64,000 nt of DNA from Olavius sp. associated proteobacterium Delta 1 (GCA_902749685.1 CACVKW010000609.1:1-64000), one strand, 5' to 3'; shown: positions 17,010 to 26,302, counted from the stretch's first letter. Notes: generated by a model from the sequence alone, not told the origin. Numbers and translations are program-made.

Positions 17010-18047
17010 ATGAAAGCAATGGTAACAGAGACATTTGGCGGGCCTGAGAGCTTTCGCTGGCAGGAATGGCCGGACCCGGAAATAAAACCAGGTGAAGTAC
17101 TCATCCGTATCCAGGCCATAACCGTCAATCCGGTCGACTACAAAATGCGGGCCGGTCATCTCCCGATTCCGCTGCCGGATGTTCTGGGGCGCGATGTGGC
17201 GGGCACGGTTGAGGCCGTCGGAGAGGGCGTGACCGAATTTCATTCCGGTGAGGAGGTCTTTGCTGTACTGTTTGGCCCCCGCAGCAACGGCGCCTATGCC
17301 CAGTATGTCAGCACACCGGCACCGTTTGTGTGTCGAAAACCCGAAGGGCTTACTTTTCAGCAGGCGGCCTGCCTGGGTGTCGCCGGGATGACTGCCTATG
17401 ATGCGGTGGTAAATAAGGCAAAAATACAAAGCTCCGACACAGTACTTGTGGCAGGAGGGGCCGGGGGTGTCGGCAGTTTTGCAATTCCCCTGATCCGATA
17501 TGGCGGTGCGGCATCGATCATCGCTACCGCCGGCAGTGATGAAAGCACCGAACATCTTTTTCATACAATGGGTGTCGCTGTCGACCACATTTTGCCTTAC
17601 AAAGAACTCAGCATGCAGGAAATTAAAGACCGGGTGCGGGAATTAACCGCCGGTCAGGGAGTATCAGTTGCTTTTGATTTTGTGGGCGGCGATATGAAAA
17701 AACTTTGTTTTGATGCCGCCGCCTTTGACGGCCGTATAGTCAGCATCGTAGAAGAGCCTGCCGATTTCGATTTTAACATATGGCGCGCCGACATCAGTCC
17801 GTTTTTCGCCAAATCAGGGACCTATCATTTTGTTGCTTTGAGTGCCAGAGCCCGCAACGGTGGTCCGCAGGATTGGGTTGTCTACCCCCACATGATGAGC
17901 AATCTGGCCTCCCTGGTTGAAACGGAAAAAATAATTCTGCCCAAGGCAACGGATTTGGGGCAACTGTCTGAAGAGACGATCAGCAGGGCGCATTCGCTAT
18001 TGGAAGCGGGTCACATGAAAGGCAAACTGGTGCTATCTGTGGGATAG
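17010..18047 (+). CDS. zinc-independent quinone oxidoreductase-like dehydrogenase
   Basis: 345 residues of the medium-chain dehydrogenase superfamily. The GroES-like N-terminal domain begins PDPEIKPGEVLIRI and contains GRDVAGTVEAVG. The Rossmann domain has VAGGAGGVG near 150. The Cys/His ligands of the catalytic zinc enzymes are absent, which places it with NADPH:quinone reductase/enoyl-reductase-like members. It probably reduces a quinone or a conjugated carbonyl using NADPH. GGGGG lies before the ATG. A terminator hairpin follows. Confidence 0.87.
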   Translation: MKAMVTETFGGPESFRWQEWPDPEIKPGEVLIRIQAITVNPVDYKMRAGHLPIPLPDVLGRDVAGTVEAVGEGVTEFHSGEEVFAVLFGPRSNGAYAQYVSTPAPFVCRKPEGLTFQQAACLGVAGMTAYDAVVNKAKIQSSDTVLVAGGAGGVGSFAIPLIRYGGAASIIATAGSDESTEHLFHTMGVAVDHILPYKELSMQEIKDRVRELTAGQGVSVAFDFVGGDMKKLCFDAAAFDGRIVSIVEEPADFDFNIWRADISPFFAKSGTYHFVALSARARNGGPQDWVVYPHMMSNLASLVETEKIILPKATDLGQLSEETISRAHSLLEAGHMKGKLVLSVG

Positions 18048-18071
18048 GACTGGCACCAATTCAATGAAAAC

Positions 18072-18108
18072 AAAAGGGCACTCCTCGTTCTTCGAAGAAT
18101 GCCCTTTT
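18072..18108. terminator. bidirectional terminator
   Basis: AAAAGGGCA pairs with TGCCCTTTT, and an inner TTCTTCGAAGAA palindrome extends the hairpin. T runs occur on both exits. It lies between the convergent oxidoreductase and cold-shock genes and probably serves both. Confidence 0.85.
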
Positions 18109-18124
18109 TACTCGGAATCGAAAG

Positions 18125-18325
18125 TTAGATCAAGGTGACATTTGCAGCGGCAGGACCTTTTTGTCCTTGCTCTATATCAAATGAAACCTGATCGCCTTCA
18201 TTGAGGGATTTAAAACCGCTAGCGTTAATTGCCGAATGATGAACAAACACATCCGACCCGTCTTCCTGCTCAATGAAACCGAACCCTTTGCGGTCATTAA
18301 ACCACTTAACAGTTCCTTTAGTCAT
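18125..18325 (-). CDS. cold-shock domain protein
   Basis: 66 residues, a complete CspA-type OB fold. The RNA-binding motifs are KGFGFIEQ (RNP1) and DVFVHHSAI (RNP2). It binds single-stranded nucleic acid and acts as an RNA chaperone. A strong ribosome site (AAAGGAGA) precedes the ATG. The 270 bases upstream carry no gene and probably include the long untranslated leader typical of this family, although they also contain AATCCCTCAATCC phrase words. Confidence 0.95.
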   Translation of the reverse strand: MTKGTVKWFNDRKGFGFIEQEDGSDVFVHHSAINASGFKSLNEGDQVSFDIEQGQKGPAAANVTLI

Positions 18326-18599
18326 AATAACATTCTCCTTTCATATTATTTTCAACGTCGCAAACTGGAGGATGTCACTCTGACAAATGAATAATGCCTT
18401 CAGAAAGAAACCGTCACGATTTAATATACCGGGACTTAATTGATTGAAAGCAAGATAAGGCTCCGTTAAGCCAATAGCAAGCTATTTATTGATTTTATCC
18501 TTTAATCCCTCAATCCCTGAATTCCTCAATTTGGCGCTAATAAATAAAAAGAGTGCCCAATAAATTGACTCATTTTAAGTGATAATTACGAGGTCCGAA

Positions 18600-19778
18600 T
18601 TAAGCTAAATCTTGTATTTTAACCAGTTCGTTTACGTGCCTGGCAATGGCCAGACTGCCGGTTAACCCGGGACTGTCGATACCCAGCAAATTCAGGCAGC
18701 GCCTTTCATCGTCACTGAATTCAATAACCCAGTCCTGATAGCCTGCCAGACGGGCCTGGATGCCTGTCTGGTGGGGCATTAGATCACCTTCCTGCAGACC
18801 GGGAAAAAACGACCGGACCTGATTGAAAAACACTTCCTGCGGCTGATAGGCGCCGCCGTATTCATCCTTGTGCTGTGCCGGCCGACTCAGCGGGCCCACG
18901 GTAACTTCCGGTCCGATGGGACTGTTTCCTTTGTTATCGATGGTCAACGTGGGTGTCAAATGCACCCCGACCGAAAAATAAGTGCCCTGCGGCGTGATAA
19001 ATTGACGGGGGGTGGGATAGACGTTCATGCCCTGCAGCATCAGATCTTCTCTTTTGGTGCGATAAAATTTCATGGTTTCGCTTCTGACCGGATCAATCTG
19101 ATAGGCTGAAGCGGGCTGTACCAGACGAGCCACTTCGTCAGCATACAAACCGGCAGCGTTAATCAGCAGTTTTGTCAGGAAGGTATCGCGGGCGCCGTCG
19201 CGGTATTCGATTTCCACCGCCAAGCCTTCATTATGAGCCTTGATGCCTGCGACCTGGGTGCTGGTTAAAAACTGCGCTCCGTTTTCAGCGGCTAAAAGAT
19301 GCAGTTTGTGCACCAGAACCGTCGGATTGATGATACCGGATGTCGGCAGGCGCAAAGCGGCCGCGGCCCGTACACAGGGCTCGAGTTCAGCGGCCCGGAC
19401 ACCGGTCACCAGTTGCACGGGGACGCCATTCTCTATAGCCCTTGCGCGATAAGTTTCAAGGACGGCCGTTTCCTCATTATTGGCGGCCACCACCAGTTTG
19501 CCGGTTTGGCGGAACGGTACCCCGTGCTGCTCGCAGAAGCGGTAAAGCAGGGTGTTGCCTTCGGCGCAGAGGCCGGCTTTGAGGGGACGCCTGGACCGGT
19601 CGTAGTAAAGACCGGCATGAATCACGCCGGAGTTGCGTGAAGACTGGTTTTCACCGCGGGTGATACCGGAATTTTTCTCAATTACAAAAATTTCCCGGCC
19701 GGCTTGCGCAAGCTCTCTGGCTACCGCACAACCGATCACCCCCGCACCGACAATTGTGATATCAACCTCAGCCGTCAT
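18600..19778 (-). CDS. FAD-dependent oxidoreductase, L-2-hydroxyglutarate-dehydrogenase-like
   Basis: 392 residues. The N-terminal dinucleotide motif GAGVIG is at 11-16, followed by VIEKNSG. SSRNSGVIHAGLYYD is the family block around the flavin that marks LhgO/L2HGDH relatives of the DAO superfamily. It oxidises an L-2-hydroxy acid to the 2-oxo acid and passes electrons to quinone or oxygen at the membrane. There are no membrane spans of its own. It is monocistronic, with a repeat-rich gap upstream. The natural substrate could be 2-hydroxyglutarate or a related hydroxy acid. Confidence 0.85.
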   Translation of the reverse strand: MTAEVDITIVGAGVIGCAVARELAQAGREIFVIEKNSGITRGENQSSRNSGVIHAGLYYDRSRRPLKAGLCAEGNTLLYRFCEQHGVPFRQTGKLVVAANNEETAVLETYRARAIENGVPVQLVTGVRAAELEPCVRAAAALRLPTSGIINPTVLVHKLHLLAAENGAQFLTSTQVAGIKAHNEGLAVEIEYRDGARDTFLTKLLINAAGLYADEVARLVQPASAYQIDPVRSETMKFYRTKREDLMLQGMNVYPTPRQFITPQGTYFSVGVHLTPTLTIDNKGNSPIGPEVTVGPLSRPAQHKDEYGGAYQPQEVFFNQVRSFFPGLQEGDLMPHQTGIQARLAGYQDWVIEFSDDERRCLNLLGIDSPGLTGSLAIARHVNELVKIQDLA

Positions 19779-19840
19779 TTATCCCCCAGAGACAAAAATC
19801 ATGTTAATGGTAATGTGCTGGAGATACACAGCTCGCTGGG

Positions 19841-19948
19841 TTGTCATCATCGTCCTCGTCGTCGTGCTCGTTCTCGCAATCGATAAATTGAGTTTTTGAA
19901 GCACCATGCAAAACGGATCGAGAACGAGCACGACGAGGACGACAAACA
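19841..19948. repeat. phrase hairpin (CGTCCTCGTCGTCGTGCTCG type)
   Basis: The left arm, TCCTCGTCGTCGTGCTCGTT (19852-19871), continues with CTCG. The right arm at 19916-19948 reads ATCGAGAACGAGCACGACG and AGGACGAC, its reverse complement with one GTC unit missing. A loop of about 35 bases separates them. It lies upstream of the flavoenzyme on the minus strand. Nothing coding is visible in 19779-20326. Confidence 0.7.
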
Positions 19949-20187
19949 GTCTACAAGCCTCAGTATTTATTGATGGACAATGCCCAGCCTACAATAAAGA
20001 ATTTTTCCAATGTTAGGGTCAACTTAATCAACCCAACCGACTTATTCAACTCAAAAACTCCAAAAAACCTGTTAACAGCCTAAATTGCAAGGTCTTAGTA
20101 TGCTTGACAACTCCATATCGAATCAGCTAAGTTACTTTGGTCTCTGATAAAATGCAATGTTTTGTTGGGTCGGGCTTTCAACTTCTA

Positions 20188-20243
20188 ATAACGAATAACA
20201 AATAACGTTTAACGCCTAATTGAGTCTTTTTCGCTCAATTAGG
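20188..20243. repeat. family III repeat, copy 1
   Basis: AATAACGAATAACAAATAACG words are followed by CCTAATTGAGTCTTTTTCGC and TCAATTAGG, a hairpin with a T-rich loop. The same two parts, in the opposite order, occur at 31260-31346. Confidence 0.65.
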
Positions 20244-20250
20244 GTATTTA

Positions 20251-20297
20251 TACCTGAATTTTGCACGAGTCGGAGGATTTCATGCAATATTCAGGTA
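20251..20297. repeat. family II repeat, copy 2 (compact hairpin)
   Basis: TACCTGAATTTTGCA and TGCAATATTCAGGTA are inverted ends matching at 14 of 15 positions around CGAGTCGGAGGATTTCA. The inside is the reverse complement of the ATGAAAGCCTCCAACTTG words of the other copies. It sits 20 bases before the ribosome site of the TAXI gene. Confidence 0.75.
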
Positions 20298-20326
20298 ATA
20301 ACCCTGTACTGTTGGAAGGAGGAGAA

Positions 20327-21295
20327 ATGAAACGAAAAGGTTTTATCGTATTGGCCCTACTCATGGTGTCGGTTTTTCTGATCACCTCAGCACCCCAGGC
20401 GGAACAAAAATTTCTGCGCATGTTTTCAGGCCCCGAAGGCGGATCCTGGTATCCCCTCGGCTCGGCCATGATGAGCATCGTCGAAAAAGGCACGGGGATT
20501 TCATCATCCAACGGTCCCGGCGGCGGTGTGGGCAACTGCAAAGCCGTCAACGGTGGCCGGGCCGATCTGGGCTGGACTTACACCCACACCGCTTTCAATG
20601 CTTACAACGGCCGGGGTAAGTTTGACAAAAAAAGCACCAACCTGCGGCATCTGATGTCGCTGTATCCCGGCGTTTTTCAGATGGCGGTGCCGAAATCCAG
20701 CAAAATCAATTCGGTGGCCGACCTCAAGGACAAGCGCATCGTCCCCGGCAAGGTCGGTTTCTCGGGGACCGTCATCGCGGAACTGGTCTTAAAAGCCCAC
20801 GACATCACCTTTGACAGCATCAAGAAAAACGGCGGATCGATCAGCTATGTAGGTTACTCTGACTCGGCCGCCCTCATGAAAGACGGCCACAGTGACTGCT
20901 ACATGGCCGTGACCTCCTGTCCCCAATCAACCATTATCGACCTGAACTTCCGACCGGGTGTACGTTTTCTGCCCGTCGACAAGCAACACATGGACAAAAT
21001 CCTGCAAATGGAACCCGGCCTGATGGCAACTGTTGTTCCCCAGGGTGCCTATAAAGGCCTGGCAGCCGACGTGCCGGCGGTCGGTACCGTGACTGCTATT
21101 GTAATTCACAAAGACGTATCCGACGATCTGGCCTACAAAATAGTCAAAACCCTGTATGCCAACTGGCCCGAGCTGGCCAAGGTCAAAAAGAAGGCGATCG
21201 AGGATTCCAAGCCCGAAAAGGCCCTGCAGGGAGCCCGCATTCCCGTGCATCCGGGTGCAATGCGCTACTACAAAGAAATGGGATTTGCCCAATAA
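20327..21295 (+). CDS. TAXI-family TRAP transporter solute receptor
   Basis: 322 residues from the ATG at 20327, chosen for its strong GGAAGGAGGAG ribosome site. A frame open from 20261 runs through a repeat and is not used. A Sec signal (KGFIVLALLMVSVFLITSAPQA) precedes the TAXI fold: FSGPEGGSWYPLGSAM near the start, and GPGGGVGNCKAVNGGRADLG. It binds a small organic acid in the periplasm and feeds the fused TRAP permease at 21571. TAXI receptors are less studied than DctP receptors. Known ligands include glutamate and dicarboxylates, so the substrate stays open. Confidence 0.9.
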   Translation: MKRKGFIVLALLMVSVFLITSAPQAEQKFLRMFSGPEGGSWYPLGSAMMSIVEKGTGISSSNGPGGGVGNCKAVNGGRADLGWTYTHTAFNAYNGRGKFDKKSTNLRHLMSLYPGVFQMAVPKSSKINSVADLKDKRIVPGKVGFSGTVIAELVLKAHDITFDSIKKNGGSISYVGYSDSAALMKDGHSDCYMAVTSCPQSTIIDLNFRPGVRFLPVDKQHMDKILQMEPGLMATVVPQGAYKGLAADVPAVGTVTAIVIHKDVSDDLAYKIVKTLYANWPELAKVKKKAIEDSKPEKALQGARIPVHPGAMRYYKEMGFAQ

Positions 21296-21355
21296 TACCC
21301 CGCGGAAAGTCCATAATAGCATAACAATGGATTCGACTAATTGTGCTCCGATGGG

Positions 21356-21476
21356 CAAGATACTGGATACTGGATACTTGATGCTGGACATAGATAAGCC
21401 CCTTAGTTGCAACGTTGGGGTAAGGAATACATCCATTTAACATCGAGTATCCAGAGACCAGCATCCAGCATCAGCT
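21356..21476. repeat. phrase hairpin (TACTGGATACTTGATGCTGG type)
   Basis: GATACTGGATACTGGATACT and TGATGCTGG on the left mirror CATCGAGTATCCAGAGACC and AGCATCCAGCATC on the right. The loop holds CCCCTTAGTTGCAACGTTGG. It lies between the TAXI receptor and its permease, where it may lower permease expression. Confidence 0.65.
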
Positions 21477-21570
21477 CTTCGAAGGCTGTTTAGACTGCTA
21501 TGCATTTTAACCGCAACAAACTTACACTATATTAACAACCAGTATTGAAAGGATTAGAGGAGCACCCGAG

Positions 21571-23568
21571 TTGACTACTGAAGCTCAAAAGCTTGAATAC
21601 CAGGAAGAAAAAAAAGAAAGTGTTCTGGAGTGGCTGATCAGGCAGAAGAAGGGCGTATTCCACTACCCCCTGGAATTAGCCATCTGCTTTTTATCGATTG
21701 CCTTAAGCATCTACCATCTCTTTGTGGCTTACGCCGGTTCGTTGGAGGCCCATGCTTTTCGCTCAACCCACCTGGCGTTTGTGTTGATCCTTTGCTTTTT
21801 GATGCGTCCGCTGGGCCGCGAAAAATGGACGGATCCTAAAAATGGATGGTTTGCGGTGGATCTGCTGTGTGCCTTTTTGACGTTGGCCGTTCAGGTCTAT
21901 ACCCTCTGGGATCTGGAAGCATTCATCTTCCGCCGCGGTGATCTGAATCAGCTCGATATCTATGCCGGCACCATCATGCTGATTTTGCTGCTCGAGGCCA
22001 CCCGGCGGGCGGTGGGATGGGCGATGGTGGTCATTGCCGGATTTTTTTTGCTGCAAACCGCCTTATCGGATCACTTTTTCGGCATATTCTACGGTCCTCC
22101 CAGTTCCTGGTTTACCATAATCGATTATCTTTTTATGCGGGAAAACGGTATCTACAGCATTCCCCTGATGGTCATGGCCACTTACATCTTCCTGTTCATC
22201 CTTTTTGGGGCCATCCTGGTACGATCCGGGGCCGGTCGCTTTTTCATCAATGTCGCCCTGGCTCTTACGGGAAGCAAGGTCGGCGGACCAGCCAAAGCGT
22301 CAGTGCTCAGTTCTTGCCTGATGGCTTCGGTTTCCGGCTCGGCCGTAGCCAATGTGGTCACCACCGGCAGCTTTACCATACCGCTGATGAAACGCATCGG
22401 CTACCGCAACTATTTTGCCGGTGCGGTGGAAGCCTGCGCCTCCTCCGGCGGTCAGATCATGCCGCCGGTGATGGGGGCAGCGGCGTTCGTTATCGCCGAG
22501 TTTCTCAACATGCCCTACCTGCAGGTGGCTGTGGCCGGTATATTTCCGGCCCTGATCTATTTCTTCTCGATCTTCGTCATGGTTCATTTCGAGGCCCGCA
22601 AGCGAAACCTGGCAACGATCTCAGCGGCCGAGCTTCCCAGCTTCAAAGCAGAGGTCAAGCGCGGCGGGCACCTGTTTCTTTCGATCGTCATCATAATTGC
22701 CCTGCTGATTATCGGCTACACCCCCATGTTTGCAGCCTTCTGGGCCATCATTTCGATCCTGGTGTTAAGCTTTCTGCGCCCGGAAACGCGCATGAGTCCG
22801 GTAGATATACTCAGTGCCCTCGAAGAAGGGGCTCGGATGGCGGTTGCGGTTTCCGTGGCCTGTGCTGCGGCAGGCGTGATCATCGGCTGCGTGTTCGTAT
22901 CCGGCCTGGGTCTCAAATTCACCACCTTGATTGTCACGACCGCCGGCGGCATTCTGCCGATCGCGCTGATTTTGACCATGTTTGCCTCCCTGATACTGGG
23001 CATGGGGCTCACCACAACCGCCGTCTACATCACCCTGGCGGCCCTGGTCATACCGGCCCTGACCAAGATGGGAGTTGAACCCATTGCCGCTCATTTTTTT
23101 GCCTTTTACTTTGGCCTGGTATCGGCCATCACACCGCCGGTGGCACTGGCGTCGTTTGCCGCGGCCGGCATCGCCGGTTCCAACCCCATGCAGACCGGAT
23201 TCCATTCCCTGCGGTTGGGGATTGCCAAATATATCCTGCCATTTGTTTTCGTCTATGCCCCGGGCATGGTCTTTGTCGGCAGCTGGAACCAAATTCTCCT
23301 GGCTGTCGTCGGGGGCTTTGCCGGAATCTATGCCCTGACCATCACTACTGAAGGCTGGTGCATTTCCAGGGTCGCCTGGCCGGCGCGACTTCTGATGGGC
23401 TTCTGCGCCCTGCTGTTTTTTGTTCCCGGCCTGAAGCTTGCCGGCATCGGTCTGAACCTAAACCTGCCCCACTGGCTAACCCATCTTTTGGCCTGGATGC
23501 TGCTGACCGGTTTTACGCTCACGCACCGCGCAGGTCAGCGCAAACTCACCAAGGAGGCACCGGCATGA
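21571..23568 (+). CDS. TRAP transporter permease, fused 4TM-12TM
   Basis: 665 residues, TTG start after AGAGGAG. The N-terminal part is the small DctQ-like four-helix unit. From about 125 it continues into the DctM-like large unit with some 14 membrane segments and the glycine-rich signature around SGSAVANVVTTGSF and GGQIMPPVMGAAAF. Fusion of both subunits is the rule with TAXI receptors. It is a secondary symporter driven by a sodium or proton gradient, in the inner membrane. It overlaps the next small gene by four bases. Confidence 0.92.
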   Translation: MTTEAQKLEYQEEKKESVLEWLIRQKKGVFHYPLELAICFLSIALSIYHLFVAYAGSLEAHAFRSTHLAFVLILCFLMRPLGREKWTDPKNGWFAVDLLCAFLTLAVQVYTLWDLEAFIFRRGDLNQLDIYAGTIMLILLLEATRRAVGWAMVVIAGFFLLQTALSDHFFGIFYGPPSSWFTIIDYLFMRENGIYSIPLMVMATYIFLFILFGAILVRSGAGRFFINVALALTGSKVGGPAKASVLSSCLMASVSGSAVANVVTTGSFTIPLMKRIGYRNYFAGAVEACASSGGQIMPPVMGAAAFVIAEFLNMPYLQVAVAGIFPALIYFFSIFVMVHFEARKRNLATISAAELPSFKAEVKRGGHLFLSIVIIIALLIIGYTPMFAAFWAIISILVLSFLRPETRMSPVDILSALEEGARMAVAVSVACAAAGVIIGCVFVSGLGLKFTTLIVTTAGGILPIALILTMFASLILGMGLTTTAVYITLAALVIPALTKMGVEPIAAHFFAFYFGLVSAITPPVALASFAAAGIAGSNPMQTGFHSLRLGIAKYILPFVFVYAPGMVFVGSWNQILLAVVGGFAGIYALTITTEGWCISRVAWPARLLMGFCALLFFVPGLKLAGIGLNLNLPHWLTHLLAWMLLTGFTLTHRAGQRKLTKEAPA

Positions 23569-23750
23569 ACCTGCAACGCATAATTCAGTGGCTGCTTCTG
23601 GCCCTAACCGCCGCCCTGCTGATGTTCCTGAAATGGCTTCACATAGGCGTCACCAATTATAATGTTTTTTTATTGATTCTGATCGGGTGGATTTTGGTGC
23701 TGGTAATCGCCTTCCGCGCCCTGACAGCAGACCAACGAATCAAAGATTGA
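23565..23750 (+). CDS. 61-residue membrane protein coupled to the TRAP permease
   Basis: ATG at 23565 overlaps the permease stop (ATGA), with AAGGAGG before it. Two membrane segments are visible: IIQWLLLALTAALLMFLKWL and VFLLILIGWILVLVIAFRAL. It is too short and too far inside a longer out-of-place open frame to be noticed by length alone. The coupled start and ideal ribosome site make it a real gene. The position suggests a small accessory or stability subunit of the transporter. No family is known to me. Confidence 0.7.
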   Translation: MNLQRIIQWLLLALTAALLMFLKWLHIGVTNYNVFLLILIGWILVLVIAFRALTADQRIKD

Positions 23751-23819
23751 TGATTTATGTACAGTCTTGCCGCACCAGGGTAGTTGACTGCATCCAGGAG
23801 TATAGAGAGGTCTGCAAAT

Positions 23820-24015
23820 TCCAAATTCCAAACCACAAATAACAAACAAATCACAATGACCTAAATCCGAATTACAGAACTATCCATCCTTTTCTAAAGG
23901 GGGTAAGGCCTACAGGCCGGAGGGTAGACACTACGGCTCGGAGAGGGAATTTTTTGATCATTGAGTATTGGAATTTGAAATTTATTTGTTATTTGGTGCT
24001 TGTATTTTGGGATTT
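23820..24015. repeat. phrase hairpin (AAATTCCAAATTCCA type)
   Basis: CAAATTCCAAATTCCAAACC and AAATAACAAACAAATC on the left are mirrored by GGAATTTGAAATTTATTTG and TTATTTGGTGC on the right, about 130 bases apart. The middle holds GGCCTACAGGCC. The region 23751-24065 has no separate gene. Confidence 0.6.
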
Positions 24016-24065
24016 TTAAAGCAAGTAACCCCTATTCTGATCCAATATATGAGGAGCTTCATAGA

Positions 24066-25658
24066 ATGTTCGTAAACATGGGTAGAATATTTCAGCAGAC
24101 TGCGTTACGGTTTGCTGACTATCCTGCTGTAATCAATGTCGAACGGGACCGTCGCTTTACCTACGCCCGGATGCACGAACTCACTAACCGGCTGAACAAT
24201 GTCCTGAAGCAGGGCTTTGGTCTCAAGCGGGGTGATTTTTACGCCACAATTCTGGACAACGACAACATGGCCCTGTTTCACCCCTGGATGCTGAAAAGCC
24301 CGGTGGGCGCCGTGTGGATCGATGTACGGGATTCAGTCGGCGAACAGATCAGCCGGATTGACCATGTTGAGCCGAAGCTCGTTTTTCTCGAAGCAAGACT
24401 GCTGCCCGCACTTTCCGAACATCAGCGGGACAGCAAAATACCCCTGGTTGTCATGGATCCTCCTGAAAAATCCCATCCGGGGGTTTACTATTTCTGGGAT
24501 CTGGTGGAGCTGGCTGCACCGGACGAAGTAGAGGAAGAGTTCGCTGCCGATAAGGCATCCGAACACATCAGTGTGCTGCGCTTTACCGGCGGAACCACCG
24601 GGACTGCCAAATGCGCTCAATATACGCTTGCCAACCTGTGGACCTGGGGCTGCAACCCGGCCCACTATTACGAAACATTTCCTTTCGAACATCCCCGCGC
24701 CTTGTTTTTCTCTCCGCTGCATCATGCGGCCTCCGGCTCGGTTGTTATACCGGTGCACATCAAAGGCGGCACGGTGGTCACGCTTAACGGCGCCGAACCG
24801 GAAGCTATCGGTCGGGCCATTGAAACCCATCAAGTGGACATGATCTATGCCGTGCCGACCGTACTCTACCGCATGCTCGAGATGGACCTGCCCCGCAAGC
24901 ACGACCTCAGCAGTCTGAAAACGATCCGTTACGGCGGGTCACCGATCTCCCCTGCCAAGCTGGAAATACTGCTGGAGCATTTCGGGCCAATATTCGTCCA
25001 AGGTTATGGATCCACCGAATGCTGGCCTTCGGTCACCATTCTGGGCCGCAATGACCATAGCACGCATACGCAGAAACAGATCGACCGGTTGCTGTCGGTG
25101 GGATGCCCCATGCCCGGACAGGAAGTGATGGTCTGTGATAAAGACGGGAAGGAGATGCCGACAGGTCAACGCGGCGAAATCTGGATCCGGGGTCCCAACA
25201 CGATATCCGGATATTACAAAGCGCCCGAACTGACCGAAAAAAATTTCTCCAGCAGCGGTTTCTGGAAATCCGGTGATATGGGCTATATGGACGAAGCGGG
25301 GTACGTCTATCTGGTTGACCGAAAGCAGGATATGATTATCACCGGAGGCTACAATGTCTACGCCATTGAAGTGGAAAACTGCCTGAACAGCCACCCAGCA
25401 ATCCAGAATTCTGCGGTCGTGGGCATTCCCCATGACATATGGGGTGAAGAGGTCTGTGCTATGGTCATGCTCGTTCAGGGCAGCACGACAACTCCCGAAG
25501 AATTGACTGATCACTGCAAACAACACCTGGCCCGCTATAAAGCCCCCAAAAAAATCCAGATCACAGATCAGCTCCCCTTGAGCCCGGCAGGCAAGGTCCT
25601 GCGGCGTGAAATTCGACGGTTGCTTAAGAAGGAAGAGAAAAGCCTGAGTAGAGTTTGA
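24066..25658 (+). CDS. AMP-forming acyl-CoA synthetase (ligase)
   Basis: 530 residues from the ATG at 24066, which has GAGGAG ten bases before it. An upstream frame from 24000 lies in repeat DNA. ANL-superfamily motifs are present: the phosphate loop TGGTTGTAK at 174-182, YGSTE and GYYKAPE/SGDMGY further on, and the C-terminal SPAGKVLRRE with the adenylation Lys. It activates a carboxylic acid with ATP and joins it to CoA. It leads a run of genes (Nudix, amidase) and follows the TRAP importer, so activating the imported acid is a reasonable guess. Confidence 0.9.
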   Translation: MFVNMGRIFQQTALRFADYPAVINVERDRRFTYARMHELTNRLNNVLKQGFGLKRGDFYATILDNDNMALFHPWMLKSPVGAVWIDVRDSVGEQISRIDHVEPKLVFLEARLLPALSEHQRDSKIPLVVMDPPEKSHPGVYYFWDLVELAAPDEVEEEFAADKASEHISVLRFTGGTTGTAKCAQYTLANLWTWGCNPAHYYETFPFEHPRALFFSPLHHAASGSVVIPVHIKGGTVVTLNGAEPEAIGRAIETHQVDMIYAVPTVLYRMLEMDLPRKHDLSSLKTIRYGGSPISPAKLEILLEHFGPIFVQGYGSTECWPSVTILGRNDHSTHTQKQIDRLLSVGCPMPGQEVMVCDKDGKEMPTGQRGEIWIRGPNTISGYYKAPELTEKNFSSSGFWKSGDMGYMDEAGYVYLVDRKQDMIITGGYNVYAIEVENCLNSHPAIQNSAVVGIPHDIWGEEVCAMVMLVQGSTTTPEELTDHCKQHLARYKAPKKIQITDQLPLSPAGKVLRREIRRLLKKEEKSLSRV

Positions 25659-25702
25659 TTAAACTCTAAAGAATCTATCTAATAGGAAAGGTTTTTACAT
25701 AA

Positions 25703-26302
25703 ATGATTATCAAGCAATATTTCAATTCATATGATGGTAAGCAGTATTCATCGGAATTGGACTTCGTTTACTGTCCCAAATGTAGTACAAGATTGGTGAA
25801 GAAAGAAATAGATGGCAGCTCGAGGAGTTATTGTTCAGCATGCCATTATGTTCAGTATATAAACCCGCTGCCGGGTGTTGCTGTATTAATTGAAAAAGGC
25901 GGCAAAGTGCTGATCGGTAGACGCTCGCAAAACAGCTTTGAAAGCGACAAGTGGTGTCTTCCTTGCGGATATGTTGAACATCATGAGAATTATTTGAATG
26001 CTGCTCATCGGGAGGTATTTGAAGAGACCGGGCTTGAAATCGAAATTACCTCATTGGTTAACGTGTCATCGAATCAGTTAAATCCCAATTTGCATACAAT
26101 TGTTGCCGTATTGACAGCAGAAGTAATTAAGGGTACTCCTAAACCCGGTGATGATCTGGTAGAATTATACTGGTTATCCCATAGTGATCCATTCCCTGAT
26201 ATGGCCTTCGAAGGAGACGAGTTTACTATAGGAAAGTATTTTGAGGACAAACTGGTTAGAATACCTGTAGATCCGAGATTCAAAATAGTAAACCAGCTTT
26301 AA
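25703..26302 (+). CDS. Nudix hydrolase with zinc ribbon
   Basis: 199 residues. The N-terminal zinc ribbon has Cys 24, 27, 44 and 47. The Nudix box runs from Gly 89 through REVFEETG at 103-110, with the metal-binding glutamates in place. It cleaves X-diphosphate compounds with magnesium. The zinc-ribbon arrangement is seen in NADH/ADP-ribose/CoA-type Nudix enzymes. A CoA- or ADP-ribose-related housekeeping job next to an acyl-CoA ligase would fit but is not shown. A weak ribosome site (AGGAAAGG) precedes the ATG. Confidence 0.85.
   Translation: MIIKQYFNSYDGKQYSSELDFVYCPKCSTRLVKKEIDGSSRSYCSACHYVQYINPLPGVAVLIEKGGKVLIGRRSQNSFESDKWCLPCGYVEHHENYLNAAHREVFEETGLEIEITSLVNVSSNQLNPNLHTIVAVLTAEVIKGTPKPGDDLVELYWLSHSDPFPDMAFEGDEFTIGKYFEDKLVRIPVDPRFKIVNQL

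Noticed and set aside
20261..20326. Upstream extension of the TAXI receptor
   Set aside because: It would translate a family II repeat. The ribosome site and signal peptide fit the ATG at 20327.
22017..23078. 353-codon plus-strand frame
   Set aside because: It is a second frame of the TRAP permease, rich in His, Arg and Ser with no membrane segments. It is a shadow.
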